A stretch of 64,000 bases of DNA from Metarhizium brunneum (Eukaryota > Ascomycota > Sordariomycetes > Hypocreales > Clavicipitaceae), in contig NC_089425.1 in assembly GCF_013426205.1 (NCBI RefSeq), forward strand, positions 186,001 to 250,000, given 5' to 3'. The notes under the pieces are model-generated. The model saw only the letters and a program-made list of their open reading frames with translations. It was not told where the DNA came from and did not search any database. Numbering within the stretch: the stretch's first letter is position 1; every line of letters begins with the position of its first letter. Made by a program: the position numbers and the translations under genes. Below are positions 47,259 to 58,236 of the stretch, piece after piece.

Positions 47259-50200
47259 TCATGCCAATAGCGTCATGTCGCCACTTAAAATCCCGAATAA
47301 ACTCTCCATCTCCGCGGCCACAATCCTCAGCTCGTCTGCCACTTGTCCCGTAACAAGCACGTATGCATACAGCAAAGCATAATCGCTCTCGGAAACAACA
47401 GCACCAGGCTCATCCTCCGCATAAGAGACGCCGGTACTGTTACTACTACCCGCTCGGGCCCGGTCGATGTCCGCCCGCAAAGCTGCCATGTTCTCCTCTC
47501 TAAATCGCGAGATTTTGCTCAGCAGGCGGTCGCGAGTCGTAAGTATATTCGGCAACGAATCTGTCAATGGATACTCCAGCATCATCGAGCTGGCCAGAAC
47601 CTCAAAGATGTGGCAGATGCGGTCGCAAAGAACAACCCGCTCTTCAGCCGTGACTTCGAGCAAAGCCCTTTCGCCCTGCGTCAACCTCCCTTTCGACTGC
47701 GTCACCAGACTCATGGCAAAAAAGCTATCCAGAATCTTGGTGGCGCTCTGCATGATTCGTCCATTCGCCTGGAAAGGGAATGGACCCCGTAGTTCAAATT
47801 CGGAGGCGGCTGACTGGCGAAGGCTTTCAAGGCGGTCTGCATATCGCTGCAGGGCAGCCTGCTCGCCGGATTTGAGATAGCTCTGGGAGCAGTCGCTACG
47901 TAATAGGATGGCTAGAGGCCCCCGTCTCCAAATCAGTCCCATCTGAAGGAGCAGAACAGATATGCCCTCCTTAAACTTCCTCCGAGCAGATATGGGCCAG
48001 ATGACACGACACACAATTAAGCCCCAGAGAATGCCGGCTGTAACAGAAATCGCTCGGTGCTTCACAATTTCCATAATGAGCGGTTGTACTCCGCCTTCGT
48101 CGTCATCCGCGTCGTCCACTTTCTGGCTCAGGCTGTATGCGTACAGGGTCGAGACATTGTAAGCCAAGATGGTCATTCTTCCTAACGGCGCTTGGCCACG
48201 TGCGACAATGAGATAGAAATTGAAAAAGCTCACGGCCCACCCCAGGATAGCGAGAACAACAGCATTCCCCTGGCTCAGATTCCAATTGATGATGGAAAAG
48301 GCCGCACCAAGAAAGGTACCAACAAATCTGGACCAGCCCGTGGTGTTGGAAGCCCCAACCGTCATGGAACAGACAATCATGAATGATAGCAGGCCCCATT
48401 CCCCACGGTAGTGATTGTACGTGGGCCGCGTGGCATCCAAGAAGGCAAACATTGCCCACAACGATGCTCCAATTCCCACCTTGATGCCAAACAAAACTAA
48501 TGTTCCGTTAGTTGATAGACAGTCACCTGCTTTTATGCAAAACTTACTGTCGTCACGGGCCACCTTCCTCAATGTTCTCAGCACCATTCGCGACATCCTA
48601 GCAAGCCACTTATTCTCATCGGGAGATGCTTGCCAACTGTACGTGTCCCTCTGCTGCGACATTGAATCGGGTATTCCCTTGGGCACCGACGATTTCTTTA
48701 TGGGCTTGATAAGGTTCTCGGAGTCGGACGACTCGAAGGGAGGAGCAGACATGCTGTAGCTACGAGGCGCGTCGGCCCGCCACCACACCAGCCACCTCCA
48801 ACTTCGCTTAGAATGGTCGGTGACATATCTCAAATCTTCCAGCATGTCCAAGTACTTTTGCATCTCCTCACCAAAGGATTGGAGACTGAAGCTAAAATGC
48901 CCACATGCTGCTGCCATTTCCTCCAAAGCGACGTTAGTGGGGCTGCGGTTGGAATCGGCATGACGTGTTAGCAAATCGTAGACGTGTTGTAAAGCATCAA
49001 CTCTCGAGCTTGTGAACGTGGCCAACGAGACTGTCAAAGCCGAGCGAAAGCCTTCGTTGATGTGTATTTCATACTCAGGTGGGCCGCCGAACACGGGCTC
49101 CTGAAGAACGAGAGAGAGCGTCTCCGTCAGGTCTTGCATTGACGGTCGAATCATGTTGGTAAATGTCTCAAAGAGATCTGATGCAATATGCGAGGGATCA
49201 GCGACGTTGCTGTTGAGGAGCGTCTGTTGTGTCTTTGCCGCACTTCTCAGACCCCCGATGGATTGCGCCAGTGTCTCCATTGCTTGCACGATTGATCGTT
49301 CCACGGAGTAGACTTTCTCGCGGCCGAGAAAGTATTGCTCGAATTTTGATTCTCTCAGACTTTTGAGAACTGCGGCGTGCGTCTGTTTGTAAGCGGACGA
49401 AGCTTTGGAGATTTCGTTTGGGTGGTCATGCCAGGTATCACCTCGGAGGAAGCTCGAGTTGACTGCGGTCAGCACGTCGCCAAGCGCTACCGACGCCTTC
49501 ACCATCGATTCCCGCAGTTGCGTTCTTGCCGACACAGGCCAGATGAGTAGGTTGACTGCAGCGGCGCTTGTGATGCCCATTACAAGCATTTTTAGAACCT
49601 GAGCTATCTTTTGGTTGGAAAAGATGTTGTACACGACGGCATTCTCCTTGGTGACGACGGAAATAATTGCGATGGAAGCCAGTGTACTGCCGACATTGAC
49701 AAGAGGATTGTTCATTCGTTGCTTGATCCATCCCATGAAGCCAAAGCCTCCTCCTATGAAGACAATAACCACCAAGGCATGGGCAAGAGTCACCAGGCCC
49801 AATCGGGCTCCGACCATGACTGAGACGACCATGGAAAGAATCGAGACAATTTCGGCGTAGGCGACGGCAAGAATGGCGATCAAGATAGCCTCTATCATAG
49901 AACCGGCAGATCTCGCAGCATGGAAGTACACCGTGATGGTGGCGACGACATGTTTACCATCTGGCCTGCCCAAGAAGTCAGACAGCGGCCCAACAAAGGT
50001 AGCCAAACTGGCCAGTGTGTAGGCAAAGGTGCATTTTAGCACTCCGCGGCCCTGCGTCGAGTCGAGCCATTCCGCAAAGCGCAATACATGGGAAGAAACG
50101 GTATTTTTCACTTGGCTGTAGCGCTTCAGGATATTTTGTCGCTGGGGGAAGCGTGGTGACGAGGCTGCATTGACCGGCAGATTCGGCGCCTCCATCGAAT

Positions 50201-50309
50201 GCAAAGACGGGGTTGTGGCATTTTCGTTTGGGTTGTTGGATGGTATTGTAGGGATCGTAGAGTCGTGATGCGAAATACCACCGTCAGTCTGTATCAGCGA
50301 AGAGGCCAT
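47259..50309 (-). CDS. Aromatic-acid-exporter-like (FUSC superfamily; DUF2422/DUF2421) membrane protein
   Basis: Exons 50309-48548 and 48496-47259 give 999 residues. The DNA is also open through the intron, because the 51-bp intron is a multiple of three and stop-free; its GTAAGT donor, CAACTAAC branch and TAG acceptor are strong. The N-terminal half starts with a polar tail and then about six membrane segments (residues ~75-265). A long soluble stretch follows, then the second bundle of about six segments (starting VLFGIKVGIGASLWAMFAFLDATRP) and a soluble C-terminal region. This duplicated layout is the fungal ArAE/FUSC type with DUF2422 and DUF2421. Bacterial relatives export aromatic acids; the substrate here is unknown. 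It probably sits in the plasma membrane or ER. Confidence 0.85.
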   Translation of the reverse strand: MASSLIQTDGGISHHDSTIPTIPSNNPNENATTPSLHSMEAPNLPVNAASSPRFPQRQNILKRYSQVKNTVSSHVLRFAEWLDSTQGRGVLKCTFAYTLASLATFVGPLSDFLGRPDGKHVVATITVYFHAARSAGSMIEAILIAILAVAYAEIVSILSMVVSVMVGARLGLVTLAHALVVIVFIGGGFGFMGWIKQRMNNPLVNVGSTLASIAIISVVTKENAVVYNIFSNQKIAQVLKMLVMGITSAAAVNLLIWPVSARTQLRESMVKASVALGDVLTAVNSSFLRGDTWHDHPNEISKASSAYKQTHAAVLKSLRESKFEQYFLGREKVYSVERSIVQAMETLAQSIGGLRSAAKTQQTLLNSNVADPSHIASDLFETFTNMIRPSMQDLTETLSLVLQEPVFGGPPEYEIHINEGFRSALTVSLATFTSSRVDALQHVYDLLTRHADSNRSPTNVALEEMAAACGHFSFSLQSFGEEMQKYLDMLEDLRYVTDHSKRSWRWLVWWRADAPRSYSMSAPPFESSDSENLIKPIKKSSVPKGIPDSMSQQRDTYSWQASPDENKWLARMSRMVLRTLRKVARDDSKFCIKAGDCLSTNGTLVLFGIKVGIGASLWAMFAFLDATRPTYNHYRGEWGLLSFMIVCSMTVGASNTTGWSRFVGTFLGAAFSIINWNLSQGNAVVLAILGWAVSFFNFYLIVARGQAPLGRMTILAYNVSTLYAYSLSQKVDDADDDEGGVQPLIMEIVKHRAISVTAGILWGLIVCRVIWPISARRKFKEGISVLLLQMGLIWRRGPLAILLRSDCSQSYLKSGEQAALQRYADRLESLRQSAASEFELRGPFPFQANGRIMQSATKILDSFFAMSLVTQSKGRLTQGERALLEVTAEERVVLCDRICHIFEVLASSMMLEYPLTDSLPNILTTRDRLLSKISRFREENMAALRADIDRARAGSSNSTGVSYAEDEPGAVVSESDYALLYAYVLVTGQVADELRIVAAEMESLFGILSGDMTLLA
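48497..48547 (-). other. In-frame 51-bp intron of the exporter gene
   Basis: It reads on the minus strand GTAAGT...CAACTAAC...ATTAG. Length is divisible by three with no stop, so retention would add 17 residues (including KFCIKAGDCLSTNGT) just before a membrane helix. Confidence 0.8.
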
Positions 50310-51054
50310 ACGGCCTGTTGCGGTATTTTGGACGGCTGCTCTGTGTTGTCGGTCGGGTTGCGTGGATGGTGAAGGCAGCTATCGCCCAGATTCGCCACAT
50401 GCAGACTGCACGAAAGGACGATGTCTGGAGGTGCAGAACGGATAGCCCTCGTAGCTCAAGCAGCCGACTTGAACCCAAAGGCAGCAAACGAGACGTTGGA
50501 GCTGTGGCCAACGGATGGTAACGCACTTGACTGATTGCTCAAGGCAGATGCGCCATCGAGCCGTTGAGTGATGCCAAGACTTGGAGAAGGCTGGAGCCGC
50601 AGTTCACCAAACCCCGGTCACGCGTGCCGCTGATGGGACGATCAGCTGGCACCAGTTGCCGGGTTTGGTCTGGTCTGGTCCAATGCTTGTCCCTGTCCTT
50701 GGCCCACACGTGCCAGGCGTCGACCACCAACATTCGTTCGTCAAACCTTCAATGTTCGACCCAACATCTAATGCGGACAGCTTGAGTTGGAGCCACCACC
50801 CGTGTCAATACCGATATGTCTGTTACCACAAACGTGTGGGCGGGCTTGATTGCCCAGGCAGCCGATTAGCCGCGACAGCTCAGTGACAGCTCCACGACGA
50901 AAAGACAACGTTCCCCAGCTATCATCGACAAACGTCAACGTTGGCGCCACCTGTGCCCTAGCAGTCTTCTGCCATAATCGTGGGTTCGAAAATAGGAACA
51001 AAACTAACATGTCTATATTCGGAATCTATAGTGTCTATTCAAAAAGAAAACGCA
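50310..51054. other. Intergenic region upstream of the exporter gene
   Basis: It separates the start of the exporter from the 3' end of the receptor gene; both are on the minus strand. It should hold the exporter promoter. No gene-like frame is supported. Confidence 0.5.
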
Positions 51055-52634
51055 TTAGCTCAAAGACGACTCCGACTTGGCGCTTGCTCTGTCTCGGTTG
51101 TCTCGGTCGCGAACAGAGACAAGTTGCAACTCGTCTGTTTCAACATATTTGACTGTGAAAGACTTCTGGTACCATATCCCATTGCCACCCTCGCCGGCTG
51201 CGTTGCCATCTCTTCCACTTTGGGAGTCGCCGCCCCCTCCCCGAGACCTCGTGTTGTGCATCTTGTCGCCTGTTCTTCTGTCGGCATAATATTGCTGGGT
51301 CGTCTCTCTGAGCCGAGGAAATAATCGAACCAGCAGCAGCCGGAATGACGGCAAGCAGACGCATATCATACTGACGTTGATCTCAATGTCGGACCAGATA
51401 CCAACATCGAAGAAGTCCCAGGTTGGATTTTCGGTGCTATAGGAGAAGGCGATGAGTGATCTCAGGCGCAGAATGCTGACAATCGTTACACTACCATTGA
51501 CATGCAAGTCAGCTTAAAAAAAAAAAGACAGTCGCGCTGTACCGCATTCGAGATTATGGGAAAACGTACAATGCGCCAACGGAAAACATGGCGGCCACTC
51601 CAGCCTTCTTTTTCCATCCTAGCCGGAGACTCCTCAGCTGCCACAGCGGAATAGCCAGCATCCAAACATCCATCGATATGCTGATGATGGCATTCGACCA
51701 GGTTATTGCGTTTATATTCAGGCACTGGCCCTTGTGTTCGCCGTCCCACATGACCCAGAAGTAGTTGACGGGCTTGCACTGGAAAATAGCAACCAGGACA
51801 AAAGCCAGGCCAAAGGCAATGTCGAAAGCAATGGTGCCCCAGAGCAAGCGTTGGACATTTCTGCTCGGGAAGATGCGCATGTAGAAGAAGAGCAGTGCGA
51901 GCTTGGCAAGCGACACTTCGGCCAGGTAAATGATTTCGTCCATGTAAAAGTACAGGCTAAACTGGGTGATTTGCTCCGGCGTCAGGGTCCAGATATCCCG
52001 GCCGATGCCATTGACGGTGAGGAAATGAGCGTTAATCACGGTACTCGGAATGCCCGCCACCAGAGTGAGCAGAGTACACCAGTCGTCGAGGCCCAGCTCA
52101 AGGCGCGCGTAGAATTTGTATGCAAACCGTTGCACAATGAACAAGGCGGCTATGATGACGAGCGTATTGCTGACAATCTGGTATGTTGCGGCCTTGTCTC
52201 GCATCGGTCGATTACACAACGTCTGTGTCATGTTCATCGTGGCTACCAGGTCTCGGCGGTTAGTCTTTTCATCTTGTTCGTTTATTTTTTGACCCTCGCA
52301 ATTCGCGACATACCCAAACCCTGTTTGATTGTGCAATTCTTTTTGACGCAGCTCGTCATCTCCTCATTGATGGTCCTACTCTCGCAAATACATGTCTGGT
52401 CCGCCAGCTTGCAAGGCGAGTGGGATACAGTCGCGAACAGGCAGTCCAACTAGATCAAGCCGCCCAAGTGTTATGATACAGTCGACGTAGACACGATACA
52501 AGCGGTTTCGGGCGACCTGCACTTACTGCGCATTCCGGCATGTCGCCAATCGCAGCCAGCGATGAGTTTGTATCAGCGGAGCGGGAGAGCTGGACAAAGG
52601 CCAGCCCGGCCAATACTCGAGATAGCGCCACCAT
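51055..52634 (-). CDS. CFEM-domain PTH11-type seven-transmembrane receptor (four exons, 450 aa)
   Basis: Exons 52634-52527, 52449-52314, 52242-51570 and 51490-51055 join in frame (introns 77, 71 and 79 bp). Residues 1-20 are a signal peptide (MVALSRVLAGLAFVQLSRSA). Eight cysteines then follow the CFEM spacing: C35, C39, C49, C56, C58, C70, C75 and C91 (C-x3-C-x9-C-x6-C-x-C-x11-C-x4-C-x15-C). Seven hydrophobic segments come next, with GLDDW after the second, a YFYMDEIIYLAEVSLAKLAL helix and the MFSVGAFVTIVSILRL helix read across intron 3. The C-terminal ~110 residues are cytoplasmic, Gly/Arg/Ser-rich and polar. PTH11-type receptors act at the cell surface in host or surface sensing; CFEM is an outside cysteine domain found only in fungi. 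The ligand is unknown. Confidence 0.92.
51491..51569 (-). other. Intron 3 of the receptor gene
   Basis: Minus-strand GTACGT...GCTGAC...GGTAG; phase 2. It splits a Phe codon in a membrane helix. Confidence 0.85.
52243..52313 (-). other. Intron 2 of the receptor gene
   Basis: Minus-strand GTATGT...GACTAAC...GGTAG; phase 1. It lies between the seventh and eighth CFEM cysteines. Confidence 0.85.
52450..52526 (-). other. Intron 1 of the receptor gene
   Basis: Minus-strand GTAAGT...TGATCTAG; phase 0, inside the CFEM domain after Ala36. Confidence 0.85.
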
Positions 52635-55600
52635 TCTTCCCCCTGGAAAGATTGACCTTTGTCTATGTCGAAGCCAAATTGCGACGATGTCAAAGGTGCA
52701 AAGCGCGGAGAAGACGGATCTGGATTGTGAAAACAGCAAGAACGAGAGCGGCCGCTACAATGGCCACATCGTCACCCATCCATCCATCTACAACAATGGA
52801 AACACGGAATATTTTACAAGAGGGTTAAAAAATTTAGATTGGTCCCGAGGCAGACGAGTAGCTTCCAGACTTGCGCAACCCCGAACCCGCCGTCGTTCCA
52901 GATTCACGGCACAGGTACTATTCGTACATGGGGAAAAAGCAAACAGGCAGGGATTCCGGGCGAATCGGGCCCAGGGAATCATTCAGCTGCAGAATGCGTC
53001 AACATGTGCATTTCGCGGTTGGAACTTTCTGCAGGCTAGGAGGACCTGGAGACATGCCAATGTCCCGAACGAGAACCTCTTCCGTGTCGTGTGGACCATA
53101 TTCGCAGGGGCGGCCTTTACACACAGCATACATGCAGTCGACAGAGCGGGTGAAACCTGTGAGAACAATTGTCACTGCTACATTACACGATAGGGCGCAG
53201 CTGATGTCCGTCCGATTTAACGGCCCGACGTTGTCCTTTCACGAGTTGTGTGGATGCCTTGTCCGGCCCAGCATCATGGCCATGTCTCAAGCGTCCCATC
53301 GCCAAGCCGTGGGTTAGCTGGAGAAGTTGGATCGGCCTCTATTGACGCTCCTGGATCCTGATGCCGATGCTCGCCGATCCGCACTTCCTGGCACATGCAT
53401 GTGACGCCGAGCACCCTGCATCCGGGGATGGAGACTGTGCTGGGACCGGGCAGGATTTGGCACCGGCAATAAAAAAGATTAGAGGGCCGGCTGCGAGGGA
53501 CGGGTTCAGATGCGGCCAAATTGCTATCGAGTTGGCGGCAGAACGGTACAGCCAGGGCATGGCCTTTCGATGAAGCTGCGATATTCGCCCCTGGGACCCG
53601 GTTGGTCGCATCACCATCATGTCAAACCATTAGTGCCATCGGCCAACTTAAGATGCGGTCTGGTGGGCCTGCAAAGCGAAGTAGTATCCGGGGTTCCGGG
53701 TAAGAATTTTCTATGTCATCCGTCGCAGCATCTATTGACCAGACTGTTGAAACTCTGGTCCGCGGGGGTCGCTGCAACGGGTCGGCGCAATTACCCTTCT
53801 TGGCAAGACTGGACATTACCGTTGGAAGTTGGAACCGCCGGGTTGGGTTGGGCTGTTTGTTCCTGCGAAAGATGTAGGCTATTATTACTGTCTAGACTGA
53901 TTTCACTCACCCAGCCGTCCCAGGGGATGAGCGCAGCGCGACCGTAGTTCTTGGTCGAGGAGCGCCCAACATACAATGTACGAATGTACGAATGCACTAA
54001 TGCGTTCTGTGACGAAGGGCTGCTTGCTCATGTTCCATGGCGGCAACGGCATCCACTCCGGCTACATGGAGCCGAGTGTCTGGATCGATTGCAGATTGGC
54101 GACTTTGTTAGCCTCTAGCCCAATGAATGTGTTTGGTTTGACCACCGATGCGCGGTTCGGGTTAAAGACGGGCTGAAAGACTGATATACTGACAAATGGT
54201 CACCACAACCCTGCTATTCGTCTTTTCTCGTAGCATAACAGGGCGTCCGCTTCATGGCTCCTTGGTGAGATGGTCATGTTCTTACTCCTATTACTATCAG
54301 GTCCATTGTGCGTACGGACTGCTTCATGAAGAATGTGCCACGGCCCTACCTTGATGGGAGCTCGCGAGCTCGCGCCTGTGAAATATAGCGCTGGCCATGA
54401 AAGCAACCCATAAATACTTCAAGGCGGAAACTCTTTTACAATCGTCGTATCAGGTCTGTCTTGGTAGGTTGGACAAGAAGACTTGACGCAATGGCTACAT
54501 ATCATCAAGTTGTCGATATCACAAGTTCAAAAAGTCCTGATTTCAGCAGTTGGCTGCAAGTCTTTTAAAATCAAGAATACACGATAGGAACCTTTCTGAA
54601 GGGTAGAAAAGAGAAGAAGAAATTTCAAAGACAAGCCTGGTTGACAGTGAGTCTTATGAAGGGACAATAAATGGCGACACAGTATGTCTCACCAGGGGTG
54701 GAAGCGTTTCCGATTGGCACTCGGATTGTACTAGCTATGGAATGACATTTCAATTGTAGCATAGCATTGTGAAATCGCATGCAGACCTTGGCATTTATGC
54801 GCATTACAAGACTCGAGTCATTGCTGTTCTCTCGCCTGGGTACGGCCAGGCTGTACTCCGTATTTTTCCCTGAAGTAAAATCCAGTCAAGCGTTATTTTC
54901 TTTCAAAGGTCCAAGAAGAAAGAGCCTGTTCTTATATGCCAAAAGCGCTGGATACCTGCTATGCAGCGAGATAAAAGCACTGACTTTATTAGCCTTGAAA
55001 TACAAAATCTCGTCGCAAGAATATTGCATGGAGCATAATAACAAGCGGACCTTATGTGGCGAAATATTATGGCAGTGTGACCAGTACGGGATGAAATGAC
55101 TTTGATTACGTCAAAGGACAATTCTGGACTGCTCGGTGGCATCAAGTTCCACCAGACATAATATAATTCAAGCTTTGACTAGTTATTGCCATGTTGCAGG
55201 ATAGTTCGCATCAACTACCATGGAGTATTGCGTAGTTACTACCTTTACTTGATATCGTTTGTCTCCATATAGCTCCAAAGTATAATGTTATCCGCTAGTG
55301 AATTTGCGTGGCTCTAGTTGGTGTTTTCTATTACTGCCTTACTGCCTGCGGTCTCGAACTGCATCTCTCTGATTCGGCAAACGACAAAATACAAGTCATT
55401 GGAAAAGCATGCTCCTTTACTGTTTCGGCATAAGAGCGGTCATCAAAGAGTGCGTATACTATTAAGCTGTTAAAGCTGTCCTGCGGTATTTAACTAGATG
55501 ACAGCACCGAGGCTTTACAAATATGCCCCAGTAGTGTTATATTGCCGGGAAGCGGTAAGCCTTATGCCATGTCGGATTTTGCGTATAGTATAGTCCCTAT

Positions 55601-56485
55601 GTACAGTTTGAACATTAAACCGACAGACTATTTAGTTAAATACTCGCGGATGCCCCCGTCGCATAATAATATCGTGGACTGTTGGTAAGTAATTCGTAAT
55701 CAAGTCATTGCTTGTCTGTACGCATTAACGCCGAGCGGCGCTGGCAGCTACATCCTAACGTCGCTGACGCTCGTGCACTCCATAAATCGAGACCTGGGCA
55801 TCTTGGCCCTGTCCCCGACCAGTATCTTCTTCTTTAAACCTTTGTTCTTGTTTCCTCTTCTTTTTTATGCTACTAAAGAGTAGCCTATACTCGAGGTATC
55901 ACTTGAAGACTCCATGTTGGTCGCATAAGAGACGTCACTCTGCTTACAAGACAGGGACTCACTTATGCAGGCACGGGACCATCATGCAGCGCGCTTGTAT
56001 CAAAGAAATACGATATATTGACTTCATGGGGAGAGAGCCGGGGCCAACAGCCTGTCCACCAGGAGATGATTAAATATTAGCCTCTCGGCTATTACAAGAG
56101 TTATTTTCACAAGACAAACGTCCAAGTTGGTACCCTACTCTTGGCTGAGAATTGCTTGGAATATATTGCACCGATTATTTTTGTAGGGCCGTGCAGACGT
56201 TAATAATCCGATGTCGTTTGCGAGTGGCTTGCGTATCGCCTACCGGCTGCGACGCCTGGAATGGGACTCCGAGCTAAGATGCAACTGCCAATATTGGTGT
56301 ATATCCCTGAGCTCTGATTACAGTGTGTCTTATTCTTGCTACTTACTGTGAATAAAATAAACACCAAATTTTCGTTGTAATTATACAATTCAATACTAGC
56401 TTTTCCTATAAATACAAATCATCTTGGTGCTATATAATTCCTGCAGCCCTTCATATAAGCTGAAGCGGAGTCCATGTCAATCGAA
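52635..56485. other. Long intergenic region between the receptor and P450nor genes
   Basis: These 3.85 kb hold the receptor promoter at the left and the P450nor 3' end at the right. Open frames up to 217 codons occur (for example 52540-53193 on the plus strand) but overlap the receptor exon antisense or lack any family, signal or splice support. No RNA gene or repeat unit was recognised apart from a short tandem at 53977-53994. Confidence 0.5.
53977..53994. repeat. Short tandem repeat TGTACGAA x2
   Basis: TGTACGAATGTACGAATG: two exact copies of an 8-bp unit plus two bases of a third. Confidence 0.7.
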
Positions 56486-58131
56486 TTAAAATGTTACAGG
56501 TAATTCTTGTATACCAACGTCTTTATGCAGAGGTGTATACTTAATCTCAGGAATTGGCACTGAAATCTTGAGATTGGGAAGCTGCTGGAACAGAGTCGCT
56601 AATGGTAATAACATGGTCAGCACCTCTCCACGCCGCAGGCTCTTAATGATTCATTTTTGGGGGAGAAATCTTACAAAACACAGTCGTCAGCTCCGCCTTG
56701 GCCAGACCCTCTGCAATGCATCGATGCTCGCCGAAGCCGAAGCCGAGCGCATCTTGGCTCGGCCACTTGCGGTGCATGTCGAACTCGTCTGGTCGTGTAA
56801 ATATCTCTTCATCTCGATTAGCCGACTGGTTCGACGCGATAACGCCCTCGCCCGCCTTGACAAGCTGGTAGAAGGCACTCATGTCAGCATGTAAACGTTC
56901 CCTTGTATATACCGGCGTTTTGAGTTACTACCTTTCCCCCGATTTCAATGTCCGTCATGGCTGTCCGCTTAATGGCCATGGCAGAAGCAGTGTGGTAGCG
57001 ACACAGCTCTTCCACAAATGCAGGTGCAAGTGATGGATCAGCCGTCAGCTCAGCAAGTTGAGTTGGGTGCTGGAAAAGCGTCACGACACCCTGCCGAGTG
57101 TTAGTCACAGAAATGATTGCCAAGTCTTCAACGGCATGTGCGTACGAGCGCTATCATATTCACCATGGTCGCATTCCCTGCAACGAGAAGCAGGAACGCA
57201 TTCTGAACAACATCGGCCTTGGAGATGTTTCCAGGAATCATTTGCTCCACTACCAGCTTGCTGATGAGGTCGTCCTTTGGGGCCGCAGCCCGCAGATCGA
57301 CCAGCTTTTCGAGATACTCGAGAAGTCCCCTAACAGCAACATTAGCTCTTTGTCGCAACCATTCTCCCCTTTGCTCGTGTGCTCAGTGTCTCATACTTGC
57401 TAGCGGCTGATGCCTCTCTCGCGGATGCACTGCCATTGGTGCGGATAGCATTTTGTTCCGTGAGAAACTTAAGGTCCTCGAACGGGACTCCAAGAATGCT
57501 GTAGATGATCTAGAACCACGGTTAGTAAAACGCAAGTCGGCGCTACCATGGGAGCCGCTTTACAAATGAGGGCACTGGGAGTGCGAATTCCTTGACCAAG
57601 TCAACGGGCCCAGAGGCACACCCTTTGGCCTTTAACGCATCGAGGAGATCATCCACAGTCTTCTGGATATACGGCTGCAACGACTTGATATACTCGGGGG
57701 TGAAGAAATGGTTCACCATGCTCCTATAGGGGCTTGTTAGACAATGGAACCTGTGCACTGGACGAGTTACCTGCCTGTGTTTCGTGTGCTCCGGGGGGTC
57801 CATGTCGACAAACGTCGGTTTGGCCTTTGCCGCCTCTTTGCCACCAGCACTTAGCTCGGGGAAACCCGGACGCGTCCTAATCTTGAGCCACATGTTAGCC
57901 GTACATACCAAAGTAAAAACTTTTGTTCACGTGTCTGCGCGTCTTTACCTTGGACAGCCTGTTATCCGTTGCTACAAAGGTCACATCCTTGTACTTGGTT
58001 ACTAACCAAGCAAGGCTCCCGTCAAAGAGCTCAACCCTCGACACCGGATCAGTGGCCCGCAGACGAGCATATTCGGCGGGAGGCTCCATGCCTGACGCCC
58101 TCAGGAAAGGGAATTTGGGTGGGCTAGCCAT
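56486..58131 (-). CDS. CYP55A: P450nor, cytochrome P450 nitric oxide reductase of the CYP55 family (eight exons, 402 aa)
   Basis: Exons 58131-57949, 57881-57775, 57723-57564, 57509-57397, 57329-57146, 57090-56932, 56864-56675 and 56598-56486 join in frame to 402 codons; Fusarium P450nor has 403. Landmarks are the [14 protein letters not shown] segment, the I-helix [13 protein letters not shown] with Thr242, the ExxR motif EELCR, SANRDEE, and the haem loop FGFGEHRC with Cys351. The enzyme reduces two NO to N2O directly with NAD(P)H, without a P450 reductase, and serves fungal denitrification and NO detoxification. Seven introns are short (51-76 bp). One, 57724-57774, has a GC donor. An in-frame ATG at 58236 would add a 35-residue arginine-rich presequence. 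Confidence 0.95.
57724..57774 (-). other. GC-AG intron 2 of P450nor
   Basis: On the minus strand AG/GCAGGT...GTCTAAC...CCTATAG/G, 51 bp. This is the only boundary choice that restores the P450nor reading EHTKHRSMV and matches the Fusarium protein in length here. A GT donor four bases on would leave the frame wrong. Being 3n long, the intron also reads through. Confidence 0.75.
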
Positions 58132-58236
58132 TTGGCCACAAGTGTATGCGAAACCCCTCGCTTGTACACAACGCGCTGGGACCCGGACGGCTAACACAGC
58201 TGGGTGAGGTCGAATAGAACTTCGTAGGCAGGACAT
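58132..58236 (-). other. Possible mitochondrial presequence of P450nor (alternative upstream start)
   Basis: The P450nor frame stays open upstream of its usual start. From the ATG at 58234-58236 it reads [20 protein letters not shown] and on through [13 protein letters not shown] to the Met at 58131. It has many Arg, Ser and Ala, no acidic residue, and an RGFAY cleavage-like site: typical of a mitochondrial targeting peptide. Fusarium oxysporum P450nor is known to exist as cytosolic and mitochondrial forms from alternative starts. The targeting here is inferred from composition. Confidence 0.6.

Noticed and set aside
50986..50999. GGGTTCGAAAAT, resembling a tRNA T-loop box
   Set aside because: No matching acceptor, D or anticodon stems could be drawn around it.
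52540..53193. Plus-strand 217-codon frame
   Set aside because: It overlaps the first receptor exon antisense, and its sequence shows no domain or signal peptide.
53791..53997. Minus-strand frame containing a possible exon end (GGCTG/GTGAGTG)
   Set aside because: No neighbouring exon could be joined and no family was recognised.
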